Positions 19,979 through 28,980 of a stretch of 64,000 nt of DNA are shown in pieces. The stretch is from Thermosynechococcus sp. NK55a (GTDB taxonomy: Bacteria; Cyanobacteriota; Cyanobacteriia; Thermosynechococcales; Thermosynechococcaceae): positions 1,950,313 through 2,014,312 of the forward strand of contig NC_023033.1 in assembly GCF_000505665.1 (NCBI RefSeq), given 5' to 3'. The position numbers and the translations under genes were made by a program. Each line of letters begins with the position of its first letter. Positions within the stretch are counted from its first letter, which is position 1. Under the pieces are notes generated by a model that saw only the letters and a list, made by a program, of their open reading frames with translations, did not search any database and had not been told where the DNA came from.

Positions 19979-20623
19979 GTGGCCAATCCCCAACATCTTC
20001 AGCTTCTTAAGCAGGGGGTTACCGCTTGGAATCAATGGCGGGAGCAAAACAGTGATATTTGCCCTGATCTGGGACAGGCGGATCTCACTGGCGCCAATTT
20101 AGAGCTGTACAACCTCACCAATGCCAATCTCGATCAGGCAAATTTAGCGGGGGCTGATCTGCGCAACGCTCTGCTCAAGGATGCTTACATGGTAGGAGCC
20201 AACCTCTACATGAGTGACCTGATTGAGGCGGATTTGCAGGGTGCCTGTTTACAGCGAGCCACCTTGGCGGGTGCCGATCTCTACAAGTCCAACATTGCTA
20301 TGGCCGATCTGCGCCAAGCCAACTTAGTGGGCACGCTACTGCGGCGAGTGAGTTTAATAGAGTCAACCCTTGCCTATGCCAACCTCACCCGTGCCAATCT
20401 TTTTCAGGCCAACCTGCACTTAGCTGATCTCAGGGGTGCAGTTTTGCAGGAGGCGATTCTCGAAAGCGCCAGTCTCATTGAGGCGAACTTTGAATATGCC
20501 GTTCTCATTGCTGCCAAGATGTCAAAGGCCAATGCCCGCCGTGCCAACTTTAAGGGAGCAAACCTCTACAAAGCAGAAATGGATGGCATGGATCTGCGGG
20601 ATGCGATTCTCGATAAAGCTTAG
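19979..20623 (+). CDS. Pentapeptide-repeat protein
   Basis: The 214-residue protein has about 30 residues of lead sequence, then tandem A(D/N)LxX pentapeptides (ADLTGANLELYNLTNANLDQ and so on) to the end. These form a right-handed quadrilateral beta-helix. The start is GTG 19979. It lies 5 bases after the PerR-like gene, which suggests joint transcription. The biochemical role of most such proteins is unknown; it has no membrane segment or added domain. Confidence 0.9.
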   Translation: MANPQHLQLLKQGVTAWNQWREQNSDICPDLGQADLTGANLELYNLTNANLDQANLAGADLRNALLKDAYMVGANLYMSDLIEADLQGACLQRATLAGADLYKSNIAMADLRQANLVGTLLRRVSLIESTLAYANLTRANLFQANLHLADLRGAVLQEAILESASLIEANFEYAVLIAAKMSKANARRANFKGANLYKAEMDGMDLRDAILDKA

Positions 20624-20707
20624 AACCAACAACTTGTGAAAAGACAAGGTTCGGGCTACGTTAGAGGTGAATCATCCTCGCCTATTTGGAACTCGAAAGG
20701 AGTGCCT

Positions 20708-20899
20708 GTGACTAAAAACATCCGTAACACAGCGCGTATGGTTCTTGGTGTGATTTTTGGAATTATTGGGGTTGTGGGCTTTATCTTACCCCTAGTGCCA
20801 GGAACGCCTTTTTTGCTGATGGCGGCAGCTTGTTTTAATTCTATGGAACCCGAGGAGACCTCCAGTGCCCAAGGGAATGAATCGCCACCCGTGGCATGA
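20708..20899 (+). CDS. Small membrane protein resembling DUF454 (YbaN), shortened
   Basis: From the GTG at 20708, preceded by AAAGGAG at 20696-20702, the product is 63 residues. A hydrophobic hairpin reads VLGVIFGIIGVVGFILPLVPG and then TPFLLMAAACF. This resembles the first half of DUF454, whose members usually continue for another 50-60 residues. Here it ends in a polar tail. I did not find the missing half in other frames. Its stop overlaps the next start (ATGA). Confidence 0.6.
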   Translation: MTKNIRNTARMVLGVIFGIIGVVGFILPLVPGTPFLLMAAACFNSMEPEETSSAQGNESPPVA

Positions 20900-21231
20900 A
20901 ATACTTTTTCCTCACTGAGGGGTGGCACATTGGCCGTGTGTGGGAACCCCAAGGCCTCTGGAATGAGCAAGCGTGGCGGCGATCGCCCGTGATCACCCGT
21001 ACCTGCCTCTACATCCTAGAGGGGGAAGAAAAGCTCTGGCTTTACCAAGTGGAGGACATGGTTCTTATGGTGGAAGTCAAGCCGAGCCATCCTGATCCTG
21101 CCTCAACTATTGGCCAAGTGGTGCTAAAGCGCCTGATGAGTGCAGAGGATGTGCTGACGTACCTGTGTACCACCCCTGCGATTTCCAAAATTCAAGTGGA
21201 GCGAACCTCCCCCTCAGGCGATCGCCCCTAG
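20896..21231 (+). CDS. Conserved hypothetical protein, 111 residues
   Basis: The protein starts MKYFFLTEGWHIGRVWEPQG and appears to be a small alpha/beta domain, with no signal or membrane segment. Its ATG overlaps the stop of the small membrane protein gene, so translational coupling is likely. I do not recognise the family. Confidence 0.7.
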   Translation: MKYFFLTEGWHIGRVWEPQGLWNEQAWRRSPVITRTCLYILEGEEKLWLYQVEDMVLMVEVKPSHPDPASTIGQVVLKRLMSAEDVLTYLCTTPAISKIQVERTSPSGDRP

Positions 21232-21394
21232 GGAGTGTTAAGCCCTTGGCACAACTGAGTAAAGAACTGAATCAAAGCGGGCGCCCATGATCGCCATTTG
21301 GGGTAAACTAGTTCGATGTTGTTGCCAACCGATGCAAACGTATTGGGCAACTAAACCCTAGACTTTTGTGAGCGATTAATTTTTAAGGTGTCCT

Positions 21395-22315
21395 TTGGTT
21401 GCAAATTCCGCTGCCTGCCTTGATGGCAAGTCCTTAGCCCAGTCTATTGAACGCCAGTTGGCTGACCATGTGCGGACGTTTCAAGCCCAGTGGGGGCGAT
21501 CGCCTGGATTAGCGGTGTTGCGAGTTGGCGATGATCCCGCCAGTGCGGTGTATGTCCGTGCCAAGGAACAGGCCTGTGGCCGCGTCGGGATTCAATCCTT
21601 TGGTGCCCACCTGCCGGCCACTATCACAGAAGCAGCTCTCTTGGCCAAAATCACTGAGCTCAATCAAGACGAACGAGTGGATGGCATTCTCCTGCAATTG
21701 CCCCTGCCGCCCCACCTTGATCCGCGTCCCCTGCTATACGCCATTCATCCCGATAAAGATGTGGATGGCCTGCATCCAGAAAATCTGGGTCGGCTAGTGC
21801 GCGATGAACCGGGACTGCGCAGTTGTACGCCCGCGGGGGTGATGCAGTTGTTGGCCGCCTATGGCATTGATGTTGTAGGTCGCTCAGCAGTGGTCGTGGG
21901 TCGCAGTATTTTGGTCGGTAAGCCCCTGGCGCTGATGTTGCTCAGTGCCAATGCAACGGTGACGATCGCCCACTCACGCACCCCTGAGCTCGCCAGTGTC
22001 ACCCGTCGTGCCGAGATTTTAGTCACAGCGATGGGGCAGCCGCGGCGCATTACGGCCGATATGATCCGACCAGGGGCAGTGGTCATTGATGTGGGCATTA
22101 ATCGCATTCAACGCTCCGATGGCAAATCAAGTCTCTGGGGCGATGTGGACTACGAGGCTGCCTGTGGGGTGGCCAGTTATATTACCCCTGTTCCGGGGGG
22201 CGTAGGTCCGATGACCGTTGCCATGTTGTTGCACAATACTGTATGGAGCTACTGTCGCCGTCACAACTGGCACCAGCCCCTCCTTTCCTTGACCTCTATG
22301 CCGCCCGCACGCTGA
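21395..22315 (+). CDS. folD: Bifunctional methylene-THF dehydrogenase / methenyl-THF cyclohydrolase
   Basis: FolD interconverts methylene-, methenyl- and 10-formyl-tetrahydrofolate. The 306-residue protein has the catalytic Tyr/Lys region [17 protein letters not shown] and the loop [10 protein letters not shown]. It also has [14 protein letters not shown], the NADP-binding [17 protein letters not shown], and [17 protein letters not shown]. No ATG is available; TTG at 21395 is the best start, giving [16 protein letters not shown]. The crtE gene follows closely (10 bases), so they may be co-transcribed. Confidence 0.94.
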   Translation: MVANSAACLDGKSLAQSIERQLADHVRTFQAQWGRSPGLAVLRVGDDPASAVYVRAKEQACGRVGIQSFGAHLPATITEAALLAKITELNQDERVDGILLQLPLPPHLDPRPLLYAIHPDKDVDGLHPENLGRLVRDEPGLRSCTPAGVMQLLAAYGIDVVGRSAVVVGRSILVGKPLALMLLSANATVTIAHSRTPELASVTRRAEILVTAMGQPRRITADMIRPGAVVIDVGINRIQRSDGKSSLWGDVDYEAACGVASYITPVPGGVGPMTVAMLLHNTVWSYCRRHNWHQPLLSLTSMPPAR

Positions 22316-22325
22316 GGAGTTGTTC

Positions 22326-23249
22326 ATGATTTCCGCTGATCCCCCCCAAGTTCATCCCGCCGGCACATTTGATCTCAAGGCCTACCTCAAAGAACGCCAA
22401 GCCCTTGTGGAAGCTGCCCTTGAAGCCTCGATTCCGGTGGCCTATCCGGAGAAAATTTACGATGCCATGCGCTATTCACTGATGGCGGGGGGCAAGCGGC
22501 TGCGCCCGATTCTCTGTTTGGCCACCTGTGAACTGATGGGGGGCACCGTGGAAATGGCGATGCCCACTGCCTGTGCGTTGGAGATGATCCATACGATGTC
22601 GCTGATCCACGATGATCTGCCGGCCATGGACAATGACGACTACCGTCGCGGCAAGCTCACAAATCACAAGGTCTATGGCGAGGATATTGCCATTCTGGCG
22701 GGGGATGGCTTATTGGCGTATGCCTTTGAATATGTGGTGGAACAAACCAAAAATGTGCCAGCGGAGTATCTGCTGAAAATTGTGGCGCGGTTGGGGCATG
22801 CGGTGGCAGCAACGGGATTGGTCGGTGGTCAAGTGGTGGACTTAGAGTGTGAAGGACAGCCCGACATTGGTCTGGAAACGCTGCATTTTATCCACTCCCA
22901 CAAAACGGGAGCACTACTGGAGGCCTCTGTGGTTTCTGGGGCATTGCTGACGGGGGCGAATGAATCTGACGTGGCACGCCTGTCCCGCTATGCGGCCAAT
23001 ATTGGCTTGGCATTCCAGATTGTGGATGATATTTTGGATATTACTTCGACCCGCGATGTCCTCGGTAAAACCGTTGGTAAAGATGTGGCTGCCCAAAAAA
23101 TGACCTACCCGCGCCTGTGGGGTCTGGACAAATCTCGCCAAGAGGCTGAGCGCTTGGTGGCGGAGGCGAAGGCAGAGTTGGCTGTATATGGGGCGGCCGC
23201 CATTCCTTTGCAGGCGATCGCCGACTACATTACCAGCCGTAGTCATTAA
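22326..23249 (+). CDS. crtE: Geranylgeranyl diphosphate synthase
   Basis: This prenyltransferase supplies GGPP for carotenoids, chlorophyll phytyl chains and quinones. The protein has the first Asp-rich motif [24 protein letters not shown], and the second motif DDILD in IVDDILDIT. The ATG at 22326 is spaced 7 bases from GAGGAG (22313-22318), which decides it over TTG 22320. FolD lies upstream and a DUF212 gene downstream on the same strand. Confidence 0.93.
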   Translation: MISADPPQVHPAGTFDLKAYLKERQALVEAALEASIPVAYPEKIYDAMRYSLMAGGKRLRPILCLATCELMGGTVEMAMPTACALEMIHTMSLIHDDLPAMDNDDYRRGKLTNHKVYGEDIAILAGDGLLAYAFEYVVEQTKNVPAEYLLKIVARLGHAVAATGLVGGQVVDLECEGQPDIGLETLHFIHSHKTGALLEASVVSGALLTGANESDVARLSRYAANIGLAFQIVDDILDITSTRDVLGKTVGKDVAAQKMTYPRLWGLDKSRQEAERLVAEAKAELAVYGAAAIPLQAIADYITSRSH

Positions 23250-23300
23250 CGATCCCAAAGTGGGTTAGGATGGGCGCAGAGTTTGTCCTTGTCCGTAACC

Positions 23301-23750
23301 ATGATGGACGGTCTTCGTGAGCTACTGGCTAACCATGTCCTCTGGGTTGCTTTCGCCGCAAGCGCGATCGCTCAAATGCTCAAGTTACTGATTGACATTG
23401 CCAAGCACCGCAAGCTCAATTTCCGCGTTTTGGTGGAAACCGGTGGCATGCCTAGTTCCCATTCCGCCCTGGTCACGGCTTTGGCGACTGGAGTGGGGCG
23501 GCAGCGGGGCTGGGATAGCATTGAGTTTGCAATCGCCATTGTCTTTGCCTGTATTGTCATGTATGATGCCGCTGGGGTACGCCAAGCAGCGGGTAAACAA
23601 GCCCGCATTCTCAATCAAATTGTTGATGAATTTTTCCAAGATGGGCACGAATTGGCAGAAGCCCACCTCAAGGAGTTGTTGGGTCACACCCCCATTCAAG
23701 TGATTGCCGGTTCCGCCCTGGGGGTGGCGATCGCTTGGCTAGCGGTCTAG
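23301..23750 (+). CDS. Divergent PAP2 family membrane protein (DUF212)
   Basis: The protein has the DUF212 signature ETGGMPSSHSALVTALATGVG. It also has IMYDAAGVRQAAG-like sequence (here VMYDAAGVRQAAGKQA), and three to four hydrophobic segments. The family is a remote relative of acid phosphatase/vanadium haloperoxidases, and its substrate is unknown. The ATG at 23301 is used; an in-frame TTG at 23283 is also possible. It follows crtE by about 50 bases, so a link to prenyl diphosphates is possible but unproven. Confidence 0.85.
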   Translation: MMDGLRELLANHVLWVAFAASAIAQMLKLLIDIAKHRKLNFRVLVETGGMPSSHSALVTALATGVGRQRGWDSIEFAIAIVFACIVMYDAAGVRQAAGKQARILNQIVDEFFQDGHELAEAHLKELLGHTPIQVIAGSALGVAIAWLAV

Positions 23751-23760
23751 AGTTTTGCCT

Positions 23761-25191
23761 TTATTGCTCTGTCTTGCGACCATAGCAATCCTCAAAGCGG
23801 ACAATATCATCCTCCCCCAGGTATGACCCCGACTGCACCTCAATCATCTCAAGGGGAATTTTCCCCGGATTGGCCAAACGGTGCACTGCTCCCACGGGAA
23901 TATAGGTGGACTCATTTTCGGTAAGCAAAAACGTCTTGCCATTGCAGGTGACCTCTGCGGTGCCCCTGACCACAATCCAATGCTCGGCACGATGATGGTG
24001 CTGTTGGAGTGAAAGGCTGGCTCCTGGCTTCACCGTAATCCGCTTTACCTGAAAGCGATGACCGGCATCAATGGCATCGTAGTAGCCCCAAGGGCGATAG
24101 ACCACCCGATGATTATAGGCCTCGCTGCGGTTGCGGGCTTGGAGTTGCTCCACCACCTGTTTCACCTGTTGTGCCGCCTCGCGATGGGCAATCAGAATAG
24201 CATCGGCCGTTTCCACCACCGTGAGGTTGTCCACGCCCACCAAGGCAACCAAGCGGTGCTGACTCTGGACAAAGCAGTCTTTGCTGTTACAAACGAGGAC
24301 ATCGCCGCGGCAACTGTTCCCCCATTCATCCTTGGGCATGATCTCCCAGAGACTCGACCAAGACCCCACATCGCTCCAGCCGCAGTCTAGGGGCACGACA
24401 GCTGCTTTTTGGGTCTTCTCCATGAGGCCATAATCCACAGAAAGATTGGGGCACTGGTCAAAGGGTTCCTTCGCCAAGCGGATAAAGTCTAAATCCTCCC
24501 GTCCCTGCCGCAGTGCCAAGCGGCAATAGTTTAAAATCTCTGGCTGTTGCTGTGCCAGTTCCGCCAAAAAACTCTGGGCCCGGAAGAGAAACATGCCGCT
24601 ATTCCAAAGATAGTCCCCCTCAGCAAGATAGGCCTCTGCCGTTGCTAAATCGGGCTTCTCCACAAACTCTGCCACGCGATAGGTGTCAGGATCACTGAGG
24701 GACTCGCCGCGCCGGATGTAGCCATAGCCGGTGTGGGGAGAAGTGGGCGCAATCCCAAAGGTTACCAACCAATCCTTGGCTGCGGCTGAAAATCCCCGTT
24801 GCAGTCCCCACTGAAAATGGGCGACATCCTGAATGAGGTGATCTGCCGGCAGCACCAAGAGAAGGGCATCGCTGGCAAGGACTTCTGTGACGTAGAGGGC
24901 AGCAACGGTAATGGCAGGGGCAGTATTGCGCCCTATGGGTTCAAGTAAAATGCGCGTCGGCGTTACCCCCAGCTCCTGGAATTGCTCCGCCACCAGAAAG
25001 CGATGGGCTTCATTGGCAACAACAACGGGGGGCTGAAGTTGGGGTAGGCCCTGCAACCGTTGCCAGGTTTGCTGTAGCAGACTCTTGCCTTCGGGAGTTA
25101 GGCGCATAAACTGCTTGGGATGGGCTTGTCGCGACAATGGCCAGAGGCGACTTCCTACGCCCCCCGATAGAATGACGGGAATACAGTCCAT
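23761..25191 (-). CDS. manC: Mannose-1-phosphate guanylyltransferase / mannose-6-phosphate isomerase
   Basis: This bifunctional enzyme makes GDP-mannose for polysaccharides. The N-terminal nucleotidyltransferase shows ILSGGVGSRLWPLSRQAHPK and FVEKPDLATAEAYL, and the C-terminal cupin isomerase shows QQHHHRAEHWIVVRG and HRLANPGK. From the ATG at 25191 it has 476 residues. The reading frame extends 16 codons further upstream, but MDCIPVILSGG is the usual start. It faces the DUF212 gene tail to tail with a 10-base gap. Confidence 0.93.
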   Translation of the reverse strand: MDCIPVILSGGVGSRLWPLSRQAHPKQFMRLTPEGKSLLQQTWQRLQGLPQLQPPVVVANEAHRFLVAEQFQELGVTPTRILLEPIGRNTAPAITVAALYVTEVLASDALLLVLPADHLIQDVAHFQWGLQRGFSAAAKDWLVTFGIAPTSPHTGYGYIRRGESLSDPDTYRVAEFVEKPDLATAEAYLAEGDYLWNSGMFLFRAQSFLAELAQQQPEILNYCRLALRQGREDLDFIRLAKEPFDQCPNLSVDYGLMEKTQKAAVVPLDCGWSDVGSWSSLWEIMPKDEWGNSCRGDVLVCNSKDCFVQSQHRLVALVGVDNLTVVETADAILIAHREAAQQVKQVVEQLQARNRSEAYNHRVVYRPWGYYDAIDAGHRFQVKRITVKPGASLSLQQHHHRAEHWIVVRGTAEVTCNGKTFLLTENESTYIPVGAVHRLANPGKIPLEMIEVQSGSYLGEDDIVRFEDCYGRKTEQ

Positions 25192-25311
25192 GCCAAAACT
25201 CCCCAGTGGTATTGTGACCCCTAAGGGTAGTTTAACCACAGGCAGCCTACTGTTGACCCACTGCCATTCCCTGATCCCCTAAAATGGAGAACGATTTCTG
25301 TGGAGTGTCCT

Positions 25312-25524
25312 ATGGCAATTAAAAAAGGAGATTTGGTGAAGGTTGTTGCTGAAAAGTTGGCCAATAGTCTTGAGGCTCTAGCGAGTGATCACCGCTACCC
25401 CCCCTATCTCTTTGAGGGACGGGGCGAGGTGGTGGAAATTCGCGGTGACTATGCCCAGATTAAATTTCCAGTGCCCACTCCCACGGTTTGGCTGCGGCTC
25501 GATCAACTTGAGGTTGCCAAATAA
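25312..25524 (+). CDS. ndhO: NAD(P)H-quinone oxidoreductase subunit O
   Basis: NdhO is a small peripheral subunit of cyanobacterial and plant NDH-1. The 70-residue protein reads [20 protein letters not shown], then [25 protein letters not shown] and [12 protein letters not shown], matching the family throughout. The ATG at 25312 was preferred to GTG 25300 because family members start right before IKKGDLV. It has its own promoter region opposite manC. Confidence 0.93.
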   Translation: MAIKKGDLVKVVAEKLANSLEALASDHRYPPYLFEGRGEVVEIRGDYAQIKFPVPTPTVWLRLDQLEVAK

Positions 25525-25642
25525 CCCCCATCAGTGTCTTTTGCTCCTCTGTTCTTCTGGCAGCTAGTGAAGAGTACCAGTGTTAGCAATTTTCAGCGTG
25601 TCTGGATATGATGAAGGCAATGCTGTTGCTTAACATTTGGTA

Positions 25643-26998
25643 ATGCTGGTTCAACCTTCGCAACCTCAACGCTGGTTTCAGTGGCTCAAGCAGACACTCT
25701 TTTTTGGCCAAGACCCCAGTGGTGAACTCTTAGCCATTTTGCTGGTGTATTTTGTCCAAGGGGTTTTGGGCTTAGCACGGCTGGCCATTAGCTTTTTCTT
25801 TAAGGATGAGTTGGGGCTGTCGCCGGCGGAAGTGGCGGCGTTGATGGGTGTGGCTGCGCTGCCCTGGGTGATTAAGCCGGTCTTTGGTCTGGTTTCTGAT
25901 AGCTTGCCGCTTTTGGGATTTCGCCGCCGCTCCTATCTTGTCCTGGCGGGCTTGCTGGGCTGTGGGGCGTGGTTGAGCCTGGGGACCTGGGTGGCTACCC
26001 CTTGGCAGGCAATGGCAGCGATTCTAGCAGCATCGATCGCGATCGCCCTCAGTGATGTGATTGTCGATTCACTGGTGGTTGAACGGGCACGCCAAGAATC
26101 CGCCACAGAAATGGGAACTCTACAATCCCTAAGCTGGGCCGCTACTGCTGTGGGGGGCATCCTCACCGCTTACTTTAGTGGCCAACTGCTGCAGTGGTTT
26201 AGTCCGCGTACAGTCTTTCAAATTACGGCGGTGTTTCCCCTCTTGGTGTCGGCGGTTGCCTGGGCGATCGCCGAAGCACGGGTCACAGCTCGGCCTCAAC
26301 TGAGTCAGACTTGGGAGCATATCAACCGTGTGCGCCAAGCCATGATGCAAAAACGGATTTGGTTGCCGGTGGCCTTCCTCTTCCTCTGGCAGGCAACCCC
26401 CGGCTCGGAATCCGCTTTCTTTTTCTTTACAACGAATGAGTTGGGCTTTGAGGCGGAGTTTTTGGGGCGGGTGCGCCTTGTCACTAGCATCGCCTCCCTC
26501 TTGGGGGTGTGGATTTTTCAGCGGTATTTGAAAACGCTGCCCCTGCGTACCATATTTTTCTGGAGCACGATTCTTTCGGCTTTTTTAGGACTCTCTAGCT
26601 TGATTTTGGTCACCCACCTCAATCGCCAATGGGGCATTAGTGACCAGTGGTTTAGCTTGGGTGATAGCTTGATTTTGGCTGTCATGGGGCAAATTGCCTT
26701 TATGCCAGTACTGGTCTTGGCGGCGCGGTTGTGTCCGCCGGGGATTGAGGCCACCCTCTTTGCGCTGCTGATGTCCATTAGCAACCTTGCCAATTTGGTC
26801 TCCCATGAGTTGGGGGCGCTGCTGACCCACTGGCTGGGGATTACCGAGCACAACTTCGATCGCCTGTGGTTGCTGGTGCTCATTACTAACCTAAGTACGC
26901 TATTGCCACTACCGCTGTTGAACTGGTTGCCGCAGCAACTGCCCGCCCCCACCTCTCAATCCGCTGTCGCTGTTGAGTTGGAGCCAAGTGTTCCATGA
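25643..26998 (+). CDS. BT1-family folate/biopterin-type MFS transporter
   Basis: The protein of about 450 residues has 12 predicted membrane segments and the BT1 pattern: GVAALPWVIKPVFGLVSDSLPLLGFRRRSYL, then DVIVDSLVVERAR. Cyanobacterial members of this family can carry folates or pterins; the substrate here is inferred. ATG 25643 is used, with an in-frame TTG at 25637. Its TGA overlaps the ATG of the carotenoid oxygenase gene (ATGA). Confidence 0.87.
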   Translation: MLVQPSQPQRWFQWLKQTLFFGQDPSGELLAILLVYFVQGVLGLARLAISFFFKDELGLSPAEVAALMGVAALPWVIKPVFGLVSDSLPLLGFRRRSYLVLAGLLGCGAWLSLGTWVATPWQAMAAILAASIAIALSDVIVDSLVVERARQESATEMGTLQSLSWAATAVGGILTAYFSGQLLQWFSPRTVFQITAVFPLLVSAVAWAIAEARVTARPQLSQTWEHINRVRQAMMQKRIWLPVAFLFLWQATPGSESAFFFFTTNELGFEAEFLGRVRLVTSIASLLGVWIFQRYLKTLPLRTIFFWSTILSAFLGLSSLILVTHLNRQWGISDQWFSLGDSLILAVMGQIAFMPVLVLAARLCPPGIEATLFALLMSISNLANLVSHELGALLTHWLGITEHNFDRLWLLVLITNLSTLLPLPLLNWLPQQLPAPTSQSAVAVELEPSVP

Positions 26999-28458
26999 CT
27001 GGAGTTTTAGATCGCCCCTACACAATGACCGATTGGCGGGGGGGTACCGAATCCCTGACCCAAGAGTATGACTATTGGATTGAGGATGTCGAAGGCACGG
27101 TGCCCCCGGATTTGGTGGGGACCCTCTACCGCAATGGCCCTGGACTGTTGGAGCGCGGCGGAGTGTCCTTAGCCCATCCCTTTGATGGCGACGGCATGAT
27201 CTGTGCCTTTCGCTTTGAGAAGGGACGGGTACATTTTCGCAATCGCTACGTGCGCACTGCCGGATTTTTGGCGGAGGAAAAGGCCAATCGCCTGCTCTAT
27301 CGCGGTGTCTTTGGCACCCAAAGGCCGGGCGGCTGGCTCGCCAATTTTCTCGATACCCGTGTCAAAAATATTGCCAATACCCATGTAATCTATTGGGCAG
27401 GGAAATTACTGGCGCTCTGGGAAGCAAGCCTGCCCCACCGCCTTGATCCTGTGACCCTAGAAACCATTGGACTCGACAACCTAGGCGGTCTCCTCAAGGA
27501 GAGTGATGCCTTTGCAGCGCATCCCCGCTTTGACCCCCAGACGCAGCGGCTGGTGAATTTTGGTGTTAAGCCCGGTCTTAATACCCGCATTAGGCTCTAT
27601 GAGTTTGATGCCACTGGTCAGTGTGTTTCGCAACCAACATTTCAAATTCCAGGGTTTGCCTTTATCCATGACTTTGCCCTCACCCCCAATTACGCCATTG
27701 TTTTTCAAAACCCAGTGCAATTCAATCCCTTGCCCTATCTGCTAGGACTGCGGGGCGCTGCCCAGTGCATTCAATTCAATGCTCAGGAACCGACACGGGT
27801 TTGGCTGCTGCCCCGTCGGGGGGGCAGTCCCCAGATGCTGACGATGCCTGCTTGTTTTGTCTTCCACCATGCCAATGCCTACGAAGCGGGGGATGAAATC
27901 CACGTGGAGTCCATTGCCTACAGCCACTTTCCCAATTTGGAACCGGGCATGGATTTTCGGGAGGTGAATTTTGCGGCCCTGCCCGCAAGTTTGCTGTGGC
28001 GGATCCGGTTGAATCCGAAGACCAAAGCCGTGGACTGGCAGGTGGTGAGCGATCGCCCCTGCGAATTTCCTGTGGTGCATCCAGCTAAGGTGGGGCAACC
28101 CTATCGCTACACCTATTTGGCGGCGGGGCATGATCCGAAAACCAATGCACCCCTACAGGCACTGTGGCGGCGCGATCGCCAGACGGGCGAAGAACAGTTT
28201 TGGTCAGCAGCGCCGCGCGGTTTTGTCAGTGAGCCGATCTTTGTCCCCCGTGGTCTGCAAAAGGGGGACTTTCTCTGGCAGGGGGCCCAAGGAGAAGAGG
28301 ATGGCTGGCTGTTGCAGGTGGTTTATGATGCCAGTTGCCACAAATCGCAGTTACTCATCTTTGATGCTGCGGCCATTAGCGCCGGCCCTGTGGCACGGTT
28401 GCACCTGAAACACCACATTCCCTACGGTCTCCACGGTTCATTTACCACGGTGGTCTAG
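26995..28458 (+). CDS. Carotenoid cleavage oxygenase (RPE65/CCD family)
   Basis: These iron enzymes cut carotenoids or apocarotenoids to aldehydes such as retinal. The 487-residue protein has LVGTLYRNGPGLLERGG at the start. The four His-containing iron-ligand regions are NTHVIYWAGKLLAL, FIHDFALTPNY, FVFHHANAY and the final PYGLHGSF. Coupling to the BT1 transporter upstream (4-base overlap) is firm, but a functional link between the two is not obvious. The exact substrate cannot be told. Confidence 0.92.
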   Translation: MTGVLDRPYTMTDWRGGTESLTQEYDYWIEDVEGTVPPDLVGTLYRNGPGLLERGGVSLAHPFDGDGMICAFRFEKGRVHFRNRYVRTAGFLAEEKANRLLYRGVFGTQRPGGWLANFLDTRVKNIANTHVIYWAGKLLALWEASLPHRLDPVTLETIGLDNLGGLLKESDAFAAHPRFDPQTQRLVNFGVKPGLNTRIRLYEFDATGQCVSQPTFQIPGFAFIHDFALTPNYAIVFQNPVQFNPLPYLLGLRGAAQCIQFNAQEPTRVWLLPRRGGSPQMLTMPACFVFHHANAYEAGDEIHVESIAYSHFPNLEPGMDFREVNFAALPASLLWRIRLNPKTKAVDWQVVSDRPCEFPVVHPAKVGQPYRYTYLAAGHDPKTNAPLQALWRRDRQTGEEQFWSAAPRGFVSEPIFVPRGLQKGDFLWQGAQGEEDGWLLQVVYDASCHKSQLLIFDAAAISAGPVARLHLKHHIPYGLHGSFTTVV

Positions 28459-28461
28459 GCA

Positions 28462-28935
28462 ATGGCAATTGAAATTGAGCGCAAGTTCCTCGTCACAGGT
28501 GAACAATGGCGGTCCCTGGCCACAAGTGTGGCCGAACTTGCCCAAGGCTACCTCTCAACGGTTCCTGAGCGCACTGTGCGCGTGCGTCTTGCGGGTGAGG
28601 AGGCATGGATCACGATCAAGGGCAAAGCCAGTGGTGGCCAACGCCGTGAGTATGAGTATGCTATCCCCGTTGCCGATGCCAGGGAACTCCTTGCGGAATT
28701 GTGCCTGCAACCAATCATTCAGAAAAATCGCTATCGCATCCCGGCGGGTGACCTCTGTTGGGAAATTGATGAATTTGCTGGCGCCTGTGCGGGTCTCATT
28801 TTGGCAGAAATTGAATTGCCCTGTGTTGACTATCCCCTGACTTTACCCCCTTGGATTGGCCTTGAGGTGACCGACGATCCCCGCTATACCAATGCCTACT
28901 TAGCGGAGCATCCCTATCAGGCGTGGTCAACCTGA
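28462..28935 (+). CDS. CYTH-domain protein (triphosphate tunnel metalloenzyme)
   Basis: The 157-residue protein begins MAIEIERKFLV, the ExExK metal and triphosphate motif. It has RVRLAGEEAWITIKGKASG and EIDEFAG later in the tunnel. Bacterial short CYTH proteins hydrolyse inorganic triphosphate or thiamine triphosphate, while some related ones are class IV adenylate cyclases; the small size favours a triphosphatase. It begins 3 bases after the carotenoid oxygenase stop. Confidence 0.9.
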   Translation: MAIEIERKFLVTGEQWRSLATSVAELAQGYLSTVPERTVRVRLAGEEAWITIKGKASGGQRREYEYAIPVADARELLAELCLQPIIQKNRYRIPAGDLCWEIDEFAGACAGLILAEIELPCVDYPLTLPPWIGLEVTDDPRYTNAYLAEHPYQAWST

Positions 28936-28980
28936 ATTCCTAAGATTGGATAGCATGCAAAAATATCCCACGGCTTCACT

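Noticed and set aside
21300-21350. GTTCGAT resembling a tRNA T-loop
   Set aside because: No complementary T-stem, anticodon arm or acceptor stem can be built around it.
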